A DNA stretch of 64,000 nucleotides from NCBI GenBank assembly GCA_963838095.1, contig CAWIPO010000008.1, positions 1,116,001-1,180,000 on the forward strand, in the 5' to 3' direction. Below the pieces are notes generated by a model. It worked only from the letters and a program-made list of their open reading frames with translations. It did no database searches and was not told the DNA's origin. Positions 53,423-64,000 of this stretch are shown one piece after another. The DNA is from CAWCGU01 sp963838095 (lineage in GTDB: Bacteria; Actinomycetota; Thermoleophilia; Solirubrobacterales; 70-9). Within the stretch, counting starts at the first letter, position 1, and each line of letters starts with the position of its first letter. A program made the position numbers and the translations under genes.

Positions 53423-55192
53423 ATGAGGTGCCGGGGAGGGCTGATCGTGCTGGCGGTATGCCTGATGTTGGTGCCCGCAGCGGCTGAGGCGCGGCGGAAT
53501 GTCTACATCACGAGCTCCAGCGGCCAGAGCAAGATCGCAATCCTGGACATCAGCCCAACGGGCACGCTGAGCCCGGTCGGCACTCCGGCCACCGTCAGCG
53601 GCCCACAGGGCGTCGCGATGACGCCAGACGGGAAGCACCTGTACGTCGGGGGTGCGAACGGTGGGATCGGGACCGTCGGCAGGTTCATCGTCGCGGCGGA
53701 TGGATCGCTGAGCGCCGCTGCCGGCGTGCCGACGCAGACCGGGATGGGGCCGCTGACGGGCATTGCCGTGACGCCGGACGGGACACGGCTCTACGTGCTT
53801 CAGACCGTCAACAACGAATTCATCCGTGGGTTCTCGGTTGGCGCGAACGGCTCGCTGAGCGCCATCCCCGGCGCCAGCGCCTCGCTCGGGAATCCCGCCG
53901 GGATCGCGGTCACCCCGGACGGCCAGCGGCTGTACGTGAGCCAGAACAACACGGACCAGATCCGCGGATACACGATCAATGCCGATGGCTCGCTGGCCCA
54001 GTTGGTGAACTCCCCCTTCCCCCTCGAGGCCGGCGCGAACTTCGCCAACCAAATCGCGATCACCCCCTCCGGCACCCATCTGTATGTGACCGGGACCAAC
54101 GCTCCGCACACCATCTCCGCGTTCTCGATCGCCGCGAATGGGTCGCTGTCGCTCGTCACCGGCGGACCGTTTCCCGCCGGAGTGACCTCGCCGGCGGGCG
54201 TGTGGATCACGCCGGACGGCAAGGGGCTGTACACCGCGAGCGCGGATTCAGCAAACGTCGCCGCGTTCACGCTTGGTGCCGGCGGTATCCCCTCACCGCT
54301 CGGCGCTGTGGCTTCTGCGGGCGCCGGTTCCGGACTGGCTTCCACCCCGGATTCGAAGCGCCTATACGTGGCCCCGGTGCTGCCGCAGACGAACGCGACC
54401 GGCTACGACATCGGAGCGACCGGCGCGCTGAGCCTGATTCCGGGCGGGCCGCTCAACGCCGGCGTCGACAGCCAGTACCCGCAGTCGATGGCAATCACTC
54501 CCAACCAGGGCCCGACGGCTGCGTTCACCCCGAACCCGCTGCCCGCCGGCTTCCCGAGCGTTATGGACGGCTCAACATCGGCGGACCCCGACGGCACGGT
54601 GACCCGCTTCCTGTGGGATTTCGGCGACGGAACGACGCTAGACGACGGCACCGCGACGCCCTCGCACACGTACGCGGCGCCTGGCATCTACACGGTGACG
54701 CTGACGGTGACCGACAGCGAAGGTTGCTCGACGGCTTTCGTGTTCACGGGCCAGACGGCGTCATGCAACGGCGGAGCGAAGGCCACAACCTCCCACCAGG
54801 TGGTGATCTCCGACGGCACCGATCCCGCGCTGAAGCTTTCGGGGAAGAAGAACCAGCGCCTCGACCCCGCGATCGAGGTCGGGGCGCGGTGCGACGAGGC
54901 ATGCACGGTGCGAGGGCAGGGGCAACTGGTCGTCACGAGGCCGTCCTCAGGCAGCGAAAAAAGAGCACTAAGAGGAAAGAGACAGACGTTCAAGCTGAGG
55001 CCGAGGAGCCTGTCGCTGGCCGCGGGCACCAGAGGGATCCTGAGGATCCGGGTCCCGATCAAGACTCGGCGATCGGTGAGCAAGGCGCTGAACGACGGCG
55101 GCCGAGCGATCGCGCGAATCACGATCCGCGCCACCGACGGCGCCGGCAACACGTCGAAGCAAAAGCGCCGAATACGCCTGAACACCGGTTAG
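53423..55192 (+). CDS. Secreted seven-bladed-propeller-like protein with PKD domain
   Basis: The ATG at 53,423 starts a signal peptide (LIVLAVCLMLVPAAAEARR); upstream codons are rejected. Residues 25-350 contain about seven lactonase/YVTN-like repeats of the form VTPDGxxLYVxx (GVAMTPDGKHLYVGGA, GIAVTPDGTRLYVLQT, GIAVTPDGQRLYVSQN, QIAITPSGTHLYVTGT, WITPDGKGLYTASA). Then comes a PKD domain (TRFLWDFGDGTTLDDGTATP, HTYAAPGIYTVTLTVTDSEG), and a basic C-terminal region (FKLRPRSLSLAAGTRGILRI). Exported and probably cell-surface; function unknown. It diverges from disA and ends 4 bp into the convergent radA gene. Confidence 0.82.
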   Translation: MRCRGGLIVLAVCLMLVPAAAEARRNVYITSSSGQSKIAILDISPTGTLSPVGTPATVSGPQGVAMTPDGKHLYVGGANGGIGTVGRFIVAADGSLSAAAGVPTQTGMGPLTGIAVTPDGTRLYVLQTVNNEFIRGFSVGANGSLSAIPGASASLGNPAGIAVTPDGQRLYVSQNNTDQIRGYTINADGSLAQLVNSPFPLEAGANFANQIAITPSGTHLYVTGTNAPHTISAFSIAANGSLSLVTGGPFPAGVTSPAGVWITPDGKGLYTASADSANVAAFTLGAGGIPSPLGAVASAGAGSGLASTPDSKRLYVAPVLPQTNATGYDIGATGALSLIPGGPLNAGVDSQYPQSMAITPNQGPTAAFTPNPLPAGFPSVMDGSTSADPDGTVTRFLWDFGDGTTLDDGTATPSHTYAAPGIYTVTLTVTDSEGCSTAFVFTGQTASCNGGAKATTSHQVVISDGTDPALKLSGKKNQRLDPAIEVGARCDEACTVRGQGQLVVTRPSSGSEKRALRGKRQTFKLRPRSLSLAAGTRGILRIRVPIKTRRSVSKALNDGGRAIARITIRATDGAGNTSKQKRRIRLNTG

Positions 55193-56568
55193 GCGGCCAG
55201 TCGAGCTTCTTCCCGAGTCGTTCGAACCACCTTCAACGCCTCGCGCAACGTCTTCACGCCCCGCAGCCCCTCCACCGCCTCCCCCGGCACCGGCCCCAAC
55301 ACCGGCCCGAGCCCGAACTTCACCGCCTCCGCCGCCCGACGCTCGGGGTGACCGACGTGCCGCAGCTCACCGGTGAGCCCGATCTCGCCGAAGCACGCAA
55401 ACGGCTTCTGACTCGTTCCCAGTAGAGCTTCGCCGCGGTGGGCCGAGGTGAGCGCCAGCGCTACCGCCAGGTCCGCGCCGGGCTCCTCGACCCGGATCCC
55501 ACCGGCGACGCTGACGAACACGTCATGACCGCCGAGCGCAGGGCCGCCCTGACGGGCGAGCACGGCCAGCACCATCGCCAGCCGGTTGCGGTCGATGCCG
55601 CTCACCACCCGCCGCGGCGGGACGATCTCAGTCGGCGCAACAAGCGCCTGCACCTCGACGAGCAGCGGGCGTGAGCCCTCCATCGAGCAGAGGACGACGG
55701 ACCCGGGCGCCGCGCTCGCCTCGGCGGCAAAGCGGGCCGAAGGATCGGCAACCTCCACCAGGCCGCCGGAGCGCATCTCGAACACACCCACCTCGCTGGT
55801 GGCGCCGAAGCGGTTCTTCAGCGCCCGCAGGGTGCGGTAGCTGCGCTCGCGCTCGCCCTCGAACAACAGCACGCAGTCGACGAGGTGCTCGAGCACGCGC
55901 GGGCCGGCCACCGCGCCCTCCTTCGTCACATGGCCGACGAGAACGATCGCGGTGTCGCTTCGCTTTGCGGAGTCCATCAGCCGCGAGGCGGCTTCGCGCA
56001 CCTGTGCGACCGACCCGGGCGCACCCTCCAGGTCGGCCGAATGCAGGGTCTGGATCGAGTCGATCACGCACACCCTCGGGCGCTCGGCGTCGATCGTGGC
56101 CAGCACCGATTCGAGCGAGGTCTCGGCGAGCACGGGGACCTCGAGCGCCGACGCTCCCAGCCGCTCTGCCCGGAGGCGAACCTGAGCGGGGGATTCCTCG
56201 CCCGAGACGTAAAGGGTCGAGTGGCCGCCCGCCTGCAACTGTCCGAGCGCCATCCCGGTCAGCGTGCTCTTGCCGATCCCGGGCGCCCCTCCCAACAGCA
56301 CGAGCGACCCCGGGACCAAGCCGCCTCCCAGCACCCGGTCGAGCTCGGCGATCGCCGTTCTCATCCGCTCGCTGGCCGTGACCGCGACCTCGCCCAACCG
56401 CTGCGGCTGCCCCGCCGCCGCCCTCGAACCGCCACGACGCCTGGGTCGAGGCTCGGCCCGCTCCTCCACCAGCGTGTTCCACTCGCCGCACCCCGGACAG
56501 CGCCCAATCCACCTCAGAGCCTGGTGGCCGCATGCCTGGCAGCTGTAGCCGGTCGCCGGTTTCGCCAT
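55189..56568 (-). CDS. radA: DNA repair protein RadA/Sms
   Basis: Intact, 459 residues. It drives branch migration in recombination. Zinc finger Cys10, Cys13, Cys24, Cys27 (YSCQACGHQALRWIGRCPGC). RecA-like core with Walker A GAPGIGKS at 94-101, VLLVGHVTKEGAVAGPRVLE-type Walker B and switch region, the RadA-specific KNRFG at 251-255 (KNRFGATSEVGVFEM), and a C-terminal Lon-type domain (AGGIRVEEPGADLAVALALT; FGEIGLTGELRHV). The gene is the next in the clpC-radA-disA row, separated here by plus-strand genes. Confidence 0.95.
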   Translation of the reverse strand: MAKPATGYSCQACGHQALRWIGRCPGCGEWNTLVEERAEPRPRRRGGSRAAAGQPQRLGEVAVTASERMRTAIAELDRVLGGGLVPGSLVLLGGAPGIGKSTLTGMALGQLQAGGHSTLYVSGEESPAQVRLRAERLGASALEVPVLAETSLESVLATIDAERPRVCVIDSIQTLHSADLEGAPGSVAQVREAASRLMDSAKRSDTAIVLVGHVTKEGAVAGPRVLEHLVDCVLLFEGERERSYRTLRALKNRFGATSEVGVFEMRSGGLVEVADPSARFAAEASAAPGSVVLCSMEGSRPLLVEVQALVAPTEIVPPRRVVSGIDRNRLAMVLAVLARQGGPALGGHDVFVSVAGGIRVEEPGADLAVALALTSAHRGEALLGTSQKPFACFGEIGLTGELRHVGHPERRAAEAVKFGLGPVLGPVPGEAVEGLRGVKTLREALKVVRTTREEARLAA

Positions 56569-56635
56569 CGCCCGAGAGTACGAATCCCGCCCGACGCCAT
56601 CGTGCCCCGGGTGGCACCGTTACCTTGATCGAACG

Positions 56636-57961
56636 GTGGCGATCGATGAGCGACAGCTGAGCTGGGAAGACACTCGCATCCTCCGGCTCGAGTCGCCGGC
56701 GATCATGGGGCACACGCTGAAGCTGGTTCTGCTGGAGCCGGGGTCAAGCGCGCTGACGGTCGACGAGCTCCGCAGCCACGTCGGCGAGCGACTCGGCCGG
56801 GCTCCACAGGTCACCCGGAAGGTGGAATTCCCGAGCCGGCGCCGCGAGATGCCGCGATGGGTCGACGACCCGAACTTCGAGATCGACGCCCATGTACGCG
56901 GGCACCCCATCACCGCGGGCGGCGATACCGGGGAGCTGAACGAGATCGTGGGCGAGCTGATGTCGGAGCGCCTCGACCACGAGCGCCCGCTGTGGCGCAT
57001 GGACCTGATCTCTCCGCTGGCAGACGGGGGCAGCGCGATCGCGTTCTTCATCCACCACTCCATGGCGGACGGGATCACGGCGCTGCGGCTGGGGGCGGAG
57101 CTGCTTTGGGACGAGGACCCGGCAGAGGTCGAGAAGCGGACGACCGCGACCGGCAAGGCCGCCAAGGCGCCTCCGCCGGACGCGCCGCGACATCAACACA
57201 AGGCTTCCGCTCTCGCGCGACTCCCGCGCACGCTGGCTCGCGAGCTTCGCCCCGGCTCCGATGACGCCAGGCTCGATCAGCACATCGGCTCCCGGAGGGC
57301 CGTCGCCTTCGCCGACGAGCCGCTGAAGCGAATCAAGGAGATCGCGCACGGCGCCGGCGAGCTGCTCGATTGCCACGTGACCGTCAACGACGTCGTCGTC
57401 GCCGCTGTCGCGGGTGGGCTTCGGGCGTGGCTGGGTGCCGGCGCGCGAAAGGAGCACCTGCGGGCGCAGATCCCGGTCAGCCTGCACGCCCGCAGCGAGC
57501 GACCGGACGAGCTCGGAAACCACGACTCGTTCCTGTTCGTCGACCTCCCCGTCTCCGAGCCCGACCCGTTGCGGCGGCTCGCGCTCGTGAACGCCGAGAC
57601 GCGGGACCGAAAGCAGCGCGATGACGCCGATGAGCTCTACACCCTTTTCCATGCGCTCGGCCGCCTTGGGGCGATCGGCCGGGCAGGCGCCGGGCTGGCG
57701 TCGGGCCCGCGGTCGTTCAGCCTCTCGATCTCCAACGTCCCAGGCCCGCGGAATCCGATCCGGGTCGGCGGGAGGCGCGTTCGGAGGCTGCACACGTTGT
57801 CCGAGCCTGCCGATCGTCACGCGCTGCGCTTGGCGGTGATCTCGTGCGCGGACGAGATCACATTCGGGCTCTGCGTCGACCCGGACGCGCTCGAGGGCGT
57901 CGATGAGCTCGCGGCCAGCATCGGGGCCGCGGTCGCGGAGCTGAAAGGATCAGTCAACTAG
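56636..57961 (+). CDS. Wax ester synthase/diacylglycerol acyltransferase (WS/DGAT)
   Basis: 441 residues from the GTG at 56,636. The catalytic HHxxxDG motif is FFIHHSMADGITALRLGAEL. ERLDHERPLWRMDLI and the C-terminal SLSISNVPGPRNPIRVGGRR (family NVPGP) confirm the WS/DGAT group, which uses acyl-CoA to make triacylglycerol or wax esters at membranes and storage granules. Together with the PlsC-GpsA fusion and the acyl-CoA ligase, it suggests lipid storage. It is transcribed toward the MarR-MFS genes, with the operator starting two bases after its stop. Confidence 0.9.
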   Translation: MAIDERQLSWEDTRILRLESPAIMGHTLKLVLLEPGSSALTVDELRSHVGERLGRAPQVTRKVEFPSRRREMPRWVDDPNFEIDAHVRGHPITAGGDTGELNEIVGELMSERLDHERPLWRMDLISPLADGGSAIAFFIHHSMADGITALRLGAELLWDEDPAEVEKRTTATGKAAKAPPPDAPRHQHKASALARLPRTLARELRPGSDDARLDQHIGSRRAVAFADEPLKRIKEIAHGAGELLDCHVTVNDVVVAAVAGGLRAWLGAGARKEHLRAQIPVSLHARSERPDELGNHDSFLFVDLPVSEPDPLRRLALVNAETRDRKQRDDADELYTLFHALGRLGAIGRAGAGLASGPRSFSLSISNVPGPRNPIRVGGRRVRRLHTLSEPADRHALRLAVISCADEITFGLCVDPDALEGVDELAASIGAAVAELKGSVN

Positions 57962-57962
57962 T

Positions 57963-57981
57963 TCGCTAAACTAATTAGCGA
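57963..57981 (+). promoter_or_regulatory. Inverted-repeat operator TCGCTAA-N5-TTAGCGA at the marR start
   Basis: A perfect seven-base inverted repeat with spacer ACTAA in otherwise GC-rich DNA, lying between the WS/DGAT stop and the marR ATG. Its last A is the A of the ATG. Size and AT-rich core are as expected for a MarR dimer site, so binding would block both transcription and ribosome access. Confidence 0.75.
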
Positions 57982-58436
57982 TGGTAACTACAGTTCGCCA
58001 ACGTTCCACCGAATCCACGGGCGAGCTGGCCGGCCATCTCAGACTCGCCGTCACCCGCCTCGCGCGGAGAATGCGCCAGGAGGCGGGTAACGAGCTCACT
58101 CCCTCCCAGGCGGCGGCGCTCGCCGCGATCGGACGTCACGGGCCGCTGACTCCTAGCGAGCTCGCGGAAATCGAGCGGATCCAGCGCCCCACCGCGACCC
58201 GGGTGCTCGCCCTGCTCGAGCAGGCCGGGCTGATCGAGCGCCAAAGGGACCCCCTGGACGGGCGTTCGGCCCTGGTCAGCGCCACCCCTGCCGGACGCGC
58301 GCTGCTGCGCCGCCTTCGTACCCGTAAGACCGCCTACCTCGGGCGGCTGATGCGAGACCTCGAGCCCGGCGAGCTGCGAACGCTGGACGAAGCCGCGGTG
58401 ATTTTGGAGCGGCTGCTCGAGGGTGAGGCTGCTTGA
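57981..58436 (+). CDS. MarR-family transcriptional regulator
   Basis: Intact, 151 residues. Winged helix-turn-helix: LTPSQAAALAAIGRHGPLTP, ELAEIERIQRPTATRVLALL (recognition helix) and EQAGLIERQRDPLDGRSALV (wing with the typical D-x-R). Flanking helices form the dimer. It is expected to repress itself and the downstream exporter, released by a small ligand. Its stop overlaps the TTG of the MFS gene. Confidence 0.9.
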   Translation: MVTTVRQRSTESTGELAGHLRLAVTRLARRMRQEAGNELTPSQAAALAAIGRHGPLTPSELAEIERIQRPTATRVLALLEQAGLIERQRDPLDGRSALVSATPAGRALLRRLRTRKTAYLGRLMRDLEPGELRTLDEAAVILERLLEGEAA

Positions 58437-59689
58437 CGGCCGCGGTCGCGATACAGCGTTCATTCGCCTCTTTGCGAGTACCCAACTACCGGCGCTACTT
58501 CGCCGGCCAGCTCGTCTCTGTCTCCGGCAACTGGATGCAGATCGTCGCCGAGATCTGGCTCGTCGTCTCGCTCACAGGCTCGGGGCTGGCGGTTGGGCTG
58601 ACGTCGGCGCTTCAGTTCCTCCCCCTGCTGCTGCTCGGCGCCTTGGGCGGCCTGCTTGCCGACCGGATCGCAAAGCGCCGGCTGCTGATGCTCACCCAGG
58701 CACTGATGGCCGTACCGGCACTGGTTCTCTTTGCGCTCACGGTGAGCGGCACCGTGGAGGCGTGGATGGTGATGGCGCTGGCGCTCGCCAGGGGAACGAT
58801 TCTCGCGGTCGACAATCCCACCCGACAGGCCTTCGTGATCGAGATCGTCGGCTCGGACCGCGTGGTCAACGCGGTCGGGCTGAACAGCGTCCTCATCCAC
58901 GCATCGAGAGTGATCGGGCCCGGGATCGCCGGTGTCCTGATCGCCACCGCGGGAGTGGGACCGTGCTTCCTGCTGAACGCGCTCTCGTTCGCGGCGATGA
59001 TCGTCGCGCTGCGCGGCATGGAGCCGAGCACGCTCAGTCCCTCCACCCCGGTCGCTCGCGAGCGCGGTGCCGTGCGCGCCGCACTGCGGTACGTACGCGA
59101 CACACCTCAGCTCGCGATCCCGCTGCTCCTGATGGCGCTCGTCGGGACCCTGAGCTTCAACTTCCTCGTCATCCTGCCGCTGCTGGCGCGCTTCACCTTC
59201 GATGCCGGCCCGGAAGGCTACGCGCTGCTCGCGAGCGCGATGGGAATCGGGTCGGTGGCCGGCGCGCTGCTGATCGGCGCCCGCGGTCGCGTCGGGCCCA
59301 CCTTCGTGTGCGCCACCGCGGCGGCGTTCGGTGCGCTCGCCCTGGCCACCGCGGCCGCGCCCACGCTGGCGGTCGCCGCGGTGCTGCTGGCCCTCGTGGG
59401 CGCCGCGAGCGTCAGCTTCGCCGCGGGCGTGAACTCCTGGCTGCAGCTCGAGGTCGACCCGCAGATGCGCGGCCGCGTGATGGCGCTCTACTCGATCGTC
59501 TTCCTCGGCTCGACGCCAATCGGCGGGCCGATCGCGGGCTGGCTCGCGGAGAGCGTCGACCCCAGGGCATCGCTGGTCCTCGCCGGAATAGCTGCGCTCG
59601 CCGCGGCGATCGGAGGACGCGTGGCCTTCGCCCGCATCGAGGCCCGCGGCGATCCGCCCCGGATCGGCGCGCCTATCGCTTCAACTTGA
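58433..59689 (+). CDS. MFS transporter, EntS/MFS_3-like exporter
   Basis: 418 residues from a TTG at 58,433, overlapping the marR stop as TTGA. Twelve hydrophobic segments. The motif-A-like loop is GLLADRIAKRRLLMLTQALM, and NPTRQAFVIEIVGSDRVVNA, then NSVLIHASRVIGPGIAGVLI, is characteristic of the EntS-like subfamily, as is MRGRVMALYSIVFLGSTPIG. A proton-driven exporter of siderophores, drugs or lipids, regulated by the MarR protein. It converges with the subtilase gene (17 bp overlap). Confidence 0.88.
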   Translation: MTAAVAIQRSFASLRVPNYRRYFAGQLVSVSGNWMQIVAEIWLVVSLTGSGLAVGLTSALQFLPLLLLGALGGLLADRIAKRRLLMLTQALMAVPALVLFALTVSGTVEAWMVMALALARGTILAVDNPTRQAFVIEIVGSDRVVNAVGLNSVLIHASRVIGPGIAGVLIATAGVGPCFLLNALSFAAMIVALRGMEPSTLSPSTPVARERGAVRAALRYVRDTPQLAIPLLLMALVGTLSFNFLVILPLLARFTFDAGPEGYALLASAMGIGSVAGALLIGARGRVGPTFVCATAAAFGALALATAAAPTLAVAAVLLALVGAASVSFAAGVNSWLQLEVDPQMRGRVMALYSIVFLGSTPIGGPIAGWLAESVDPRASLVLAGIAALAAAIGGRVAFARIEARGDPPRIGAPIAST

Positions 59690-60857
59690 CCTTGTCGGCG
59701 TCGGTCGCGTCGCCTGCGGAGCTGGTGGCGATCGCGGTGATCGTCGCCCTGCCCCGCTCGTCCTTGACCTTTCTGCGGGCCCGGCGGGTGAAGTCGAGCT
59801 TGACCACCGTCGGGACTCCGGCCGCGAGCGTCTCCTGCGTCTTTCGCGAGGAGAACGGGTCGCCGCCGGCCTGCCCCTTCGCCTGAACCGTCAGCTCGCA
59901 ATCGACCGTGCAGGTGGCGACGACGCGCAGACGCTCTCCCTCCTGCCTGGCCCGCGCGCCGACGTCGAGCCCGAACGTCGGCACCGGTGGCCCGCCTCCG
60001 GCCATCACCTGCAGCGCTCCGACCGCGTCGAGGATCCCGCCGGAGACCGACTTGCCCTGCCACGCCGGGACGTCCCGCGCCCCGTCAATGATCGCCTGGC
60101 GCACCTGGGCGGGCGTCGCCGCCGGGAACAGCCCGAAGAGGATCGTCGCGACGCCGGCGGCGGTGGGTGCGGCGAAGCTCGTGGCGCATGCGGTGGCACC
60201 GAATCCGCCCCCGTTGGTCGTCGTGACGGAGTTCTCGGTCGGCGCGGCGACGTCGACCAGCGTCGCGCCGAAGTCACCGCAGGAGAGCCCGTCGTTAGGC
60301 GCGCTGGTCGTCACGCAGAGAATGTTCGTGAAGTTCAGCGAGCATGGCGGGCGGTTCGCGGCGTCGGGATCGGCGTCGGTGGCGCCGCCGTTGCCCGACG
60401 GAATCGCGACGAAGAGCGTGTTCTGGTGGCTCGCAATCGCCTGGACGAAGTCGGCCTCCGATGGTGCGCCCGTGAGCCAGCTCATGCTGACGACGCGGGC
60501 GCCGCCGTTGTCGATCGCCTGGTTGAACGCGTTCGCCTGAATGAACTCGAAGCACTGGTCGCCGTCCCAGCACGTCCGCATCGGGACGAAGCGCGCGTTG
60601 GGCGCGATCCCGGCGCCCCCTATCCCGTTGTTCCAGGCGGCGCCCAGAACCCCGGCGACGGTTGTTCCGTGGTCGGAGCACCCCGGCGGGTGGTTGGGGT
60701 CGTTGTCGGGAACATCGGCTCCGGGGTTGCACGCGTTGCCGATCAGATCCGCGTTCGGCAGCAGAGGGACATCGTCCCCTTGCCCTGCCTCGTCGCCACC
60801 GTGCGCAGCGTATACCCAGCGCCGATCCCTAGGATCGCGCCCCGATGACAGCGCAGC
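59673..60857 (-). CDS. S8 subtilisin-like protease lacking its N-terminus
   Basis: The catalytic His block SDHGTTVAGVLGAAWNN (near 60,665), the Asn/oxyanion region FVAIPSGNGG, and the Ser block GATACATSFAAPTAAGVATI (near 60,170) are present. A C-terminal beta domain of about 110 residues follows. The frame is open up to 60,857, but the catalytic Asp motif (V-x-D-[ST]-G), propeptide and signal peptide are missing. The only ATG/GTG/TTG in frame is at 60,581, downstream of the His. The 5' end runs into the divergent gene at 60,845, which suggests a truncation. Probably inactive unless the N-terminus comes from another frame or gene. Confidence 0.75.
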   Translation of the reverse strand, partial: AALSSGRDPRDRRWVYAAHGGDEAGQGDDVPLLPNADLIGNACNPGADVPDNDPNHPPGCSDHGTTVAGVLGAAWNNGIGGAGIAPNARFVPMRTCWDGDQCFEFIQANAFNQAIDNGGARVVSMSWLTGAPSEADFVQAIASHQNTLFVAIPSGNGGATDADPDAANRPPCSLNFTNILCVTTSAPNDGLSCGDFGATLVDVAAPTENSVTTTNGGGFGATACATSFAAPTAAGVATILFGLFPAATPAQVRQAIIDGARDVPAWQGKSVSGGILDAVGALQVMAGGGPPVPTFGLDVGARARQEGERLRVVATCTVDCELTVQAKGQAGGDPFSSRKTQETLAAGVPTVVKLDFTRRARRKVKDERGRATITAIATSSAGDATDADKVKLKR

Positions 60858-61492
60858 TCACCGACTTCACGCGCGAGGCGCAGGAGATGCTCCGCGACCC
60901 GAGCCTGTTCAAGTGGTACGTGGTCACCCTGGTCGGGCTCGTCCTCTACGTCTACGCGGTCGAGATCGAGCGCCGGCGGTGGGACATCGTCCTCGCCGGG
61001 ATCGCGTTCTGGCTGATGGATTGGGTGAACGAGATCGTCAACGCCCTGGTGCTGCACTTCACCGACCGGGCGCCGATCTGGGCGGTGACAGGCGACACCG
61101 CGTACCTGATCCTGATCGGGCTGACGATCGAGATCTCGATGCTGTTCGCGATCGCCGGAATCGTGTTCGTGAAGCAGCTTCCCGCTGATCGCAACGCGCG
61201 CTGGCTCGGAATCTCGAACCGGCTCTGGATGGTGCTCGCCTTCTCGTGCCTGTGCGTGCTCGTCGAGGTGCTGCTGCACGAGGCGGGCGTCTTCCATTGG
61301 GAGTATTGGTGGTGGAACGTCCCGTTCGTGCCCCTGATCGTGATCTTCGGCTACGCGACCTTCTTCGGTGTCGCGGCCTGGGTCTTCGACATGGGAGACG
61401 ACCGCAGGCGGCAGCTGCGCGTCGTCGGCACGCTGGCGGCGATAGACGTCACCGCGATCCTGCTTTTCGGGCCCGTGCTGGGCTGGATCTGA
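60845..61492 (+). CDS. Uncharacterised six-helix membrane protein
   Basis: 215 residues, intact, with an amphipathic N-terminus (LTDFTREAQEMLRDPSLFKW) and six membrane helices, the most distinct being DIVLAGIAFWLMDWVNEIVN, DTAYLILIGLTIEISMLFAI and VPLIVIFGYATFFGVAAWVF. Acidic and aromatic residues within helices (MDWVNE, EVLLHEAGVFHWEYWWWN) are unusual and could bind a metal or a polar ligand. I recognise no family. It ends 3 bp before the convergent clpC stop. Confidence 0.7.
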   Translation: MTAQLTDFTREAQEMLRDPSLFKWYVVTLVGLVLYVYAVEIERRRWDIVLAGIAFWLMDWVNEIVNALVLHFTDRAPIWAVTGDTAYLILIGLTIEISMLFAIAGIVFVKQLPADRNARWLGISNRLWMVLAFSCLCVLVEVLLHEAGVFHWEYWWWNVPFVPLIVIFGYATFFGVAAWVFDMGDDRRRQLRVVGTLAAIDVTAILLFGPVLGWI

Positions 61493-61495
61493 CCG

Positions 61496-64000
<2,505 letters not shown>

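Noticed and set aside
53300..54109. N-terminal extension of the disA frame
   Set aside because: It is antisense to the propeller gene; DisA homology begins at the ATG at 53,299.

Overview
The window is GC-rich, gene-dense bacterial chromosome with no plasmid, phage, IS or CRISPR signature. The gene set suggests a high-GC Gram-positive lineage, most likely a deep-branching actinobacterium of the Thermoleophilia (Solirubrobacterales/Gaiellales) type. It has carD and disA next to radA, clpC, an Actinobacteria-style WS/DGAT acyltransferase, several ECF sigma/RskA modules, TadE-like pseudopilins, DUF4383 and DUF4333 proteins, and non-mevalonate isoprenoid genes. This placement is inferred from gene content; no 16S rRNA gene is present.

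Layout. 1-10.4 kb: a surface-polysaccharide locus with four glycosyltransferases, a Wzx-like flippase, a broken dTDP-4-dehydrorhamnose reductase, two methyltransferases and a Wzc-like chain-length/tyrosine kinase. 10.5-12.5 kb: a secreted protein, a Pro-Glu-repeat protein with a helix-hairpin-helix tail, and a TylF-like methyltransferase. 12.5-17 kb: a glycolytic operon gap-pgk-tpiA-gpmI. 17-21.2 kb: an ABC-2 exporter, an orphan HicB-like protein and uvrC. 21.2-26.1 kb: enoyl-CoA hydratase, cupredoxin lipoprotein, MaoC, an intact rmlD, a CDP-glucose pair (cytidylyltransferase plus 4,6-dehydratase) and a DUF4333 lipoprotein. 26.1-28.9 kb: two TadE-like pseudopilins followed by a fusion of a TadG-like anchor, a VanY-type peptidase and a lytic transglycosylase. 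29-32.4 kb: wecB, DUF47, a PiT phosphate transporter and two small membrane proteins. 32.4-40.5 kb: pterin dehydratase, BtuF-like protein, rhomboid protease, two ECF sigma modules, a PlsC-GpsA fusion and an iron alcohol dehydrogenase.

40.5-64 kb: a tRNA-Thr(UGU), then, read on the minus strand from the right edge, clpC - radA - disA - carD - ispD - ispF - cysS - rlmB - sigH-like. This is the gene order known around Bacillus clpC...sigH. Here it is interrupted by plus-strand insertions: a six-segment membrane protein, an MFS exporter with its MarR regulator, a wax-ester/DGAT acyltransferase, a beta-propeller/PKD protein, DUF389, and a lipid-related set (SCP2-hydrolase, acyltransferase, SRPBCC).

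Many genes at 1.4-21 kb, 28.9-32.4 kb and 35.1-35.8 kb are split by single-base frameshifts, while 21.2-28.9 kb and 36-64 kb read cleanly. Because gap, pgk, tpiA, gpmI and uvrC are among the broken genes, most shifts are probably consensus errors rather than gene decay. For frameshifted genes the coordinates span the reconstructed gene. No gene-free stretch exceeds about 300 bases; the largest is 41,634-41,892, which holds the sigH-like promoter and leader.
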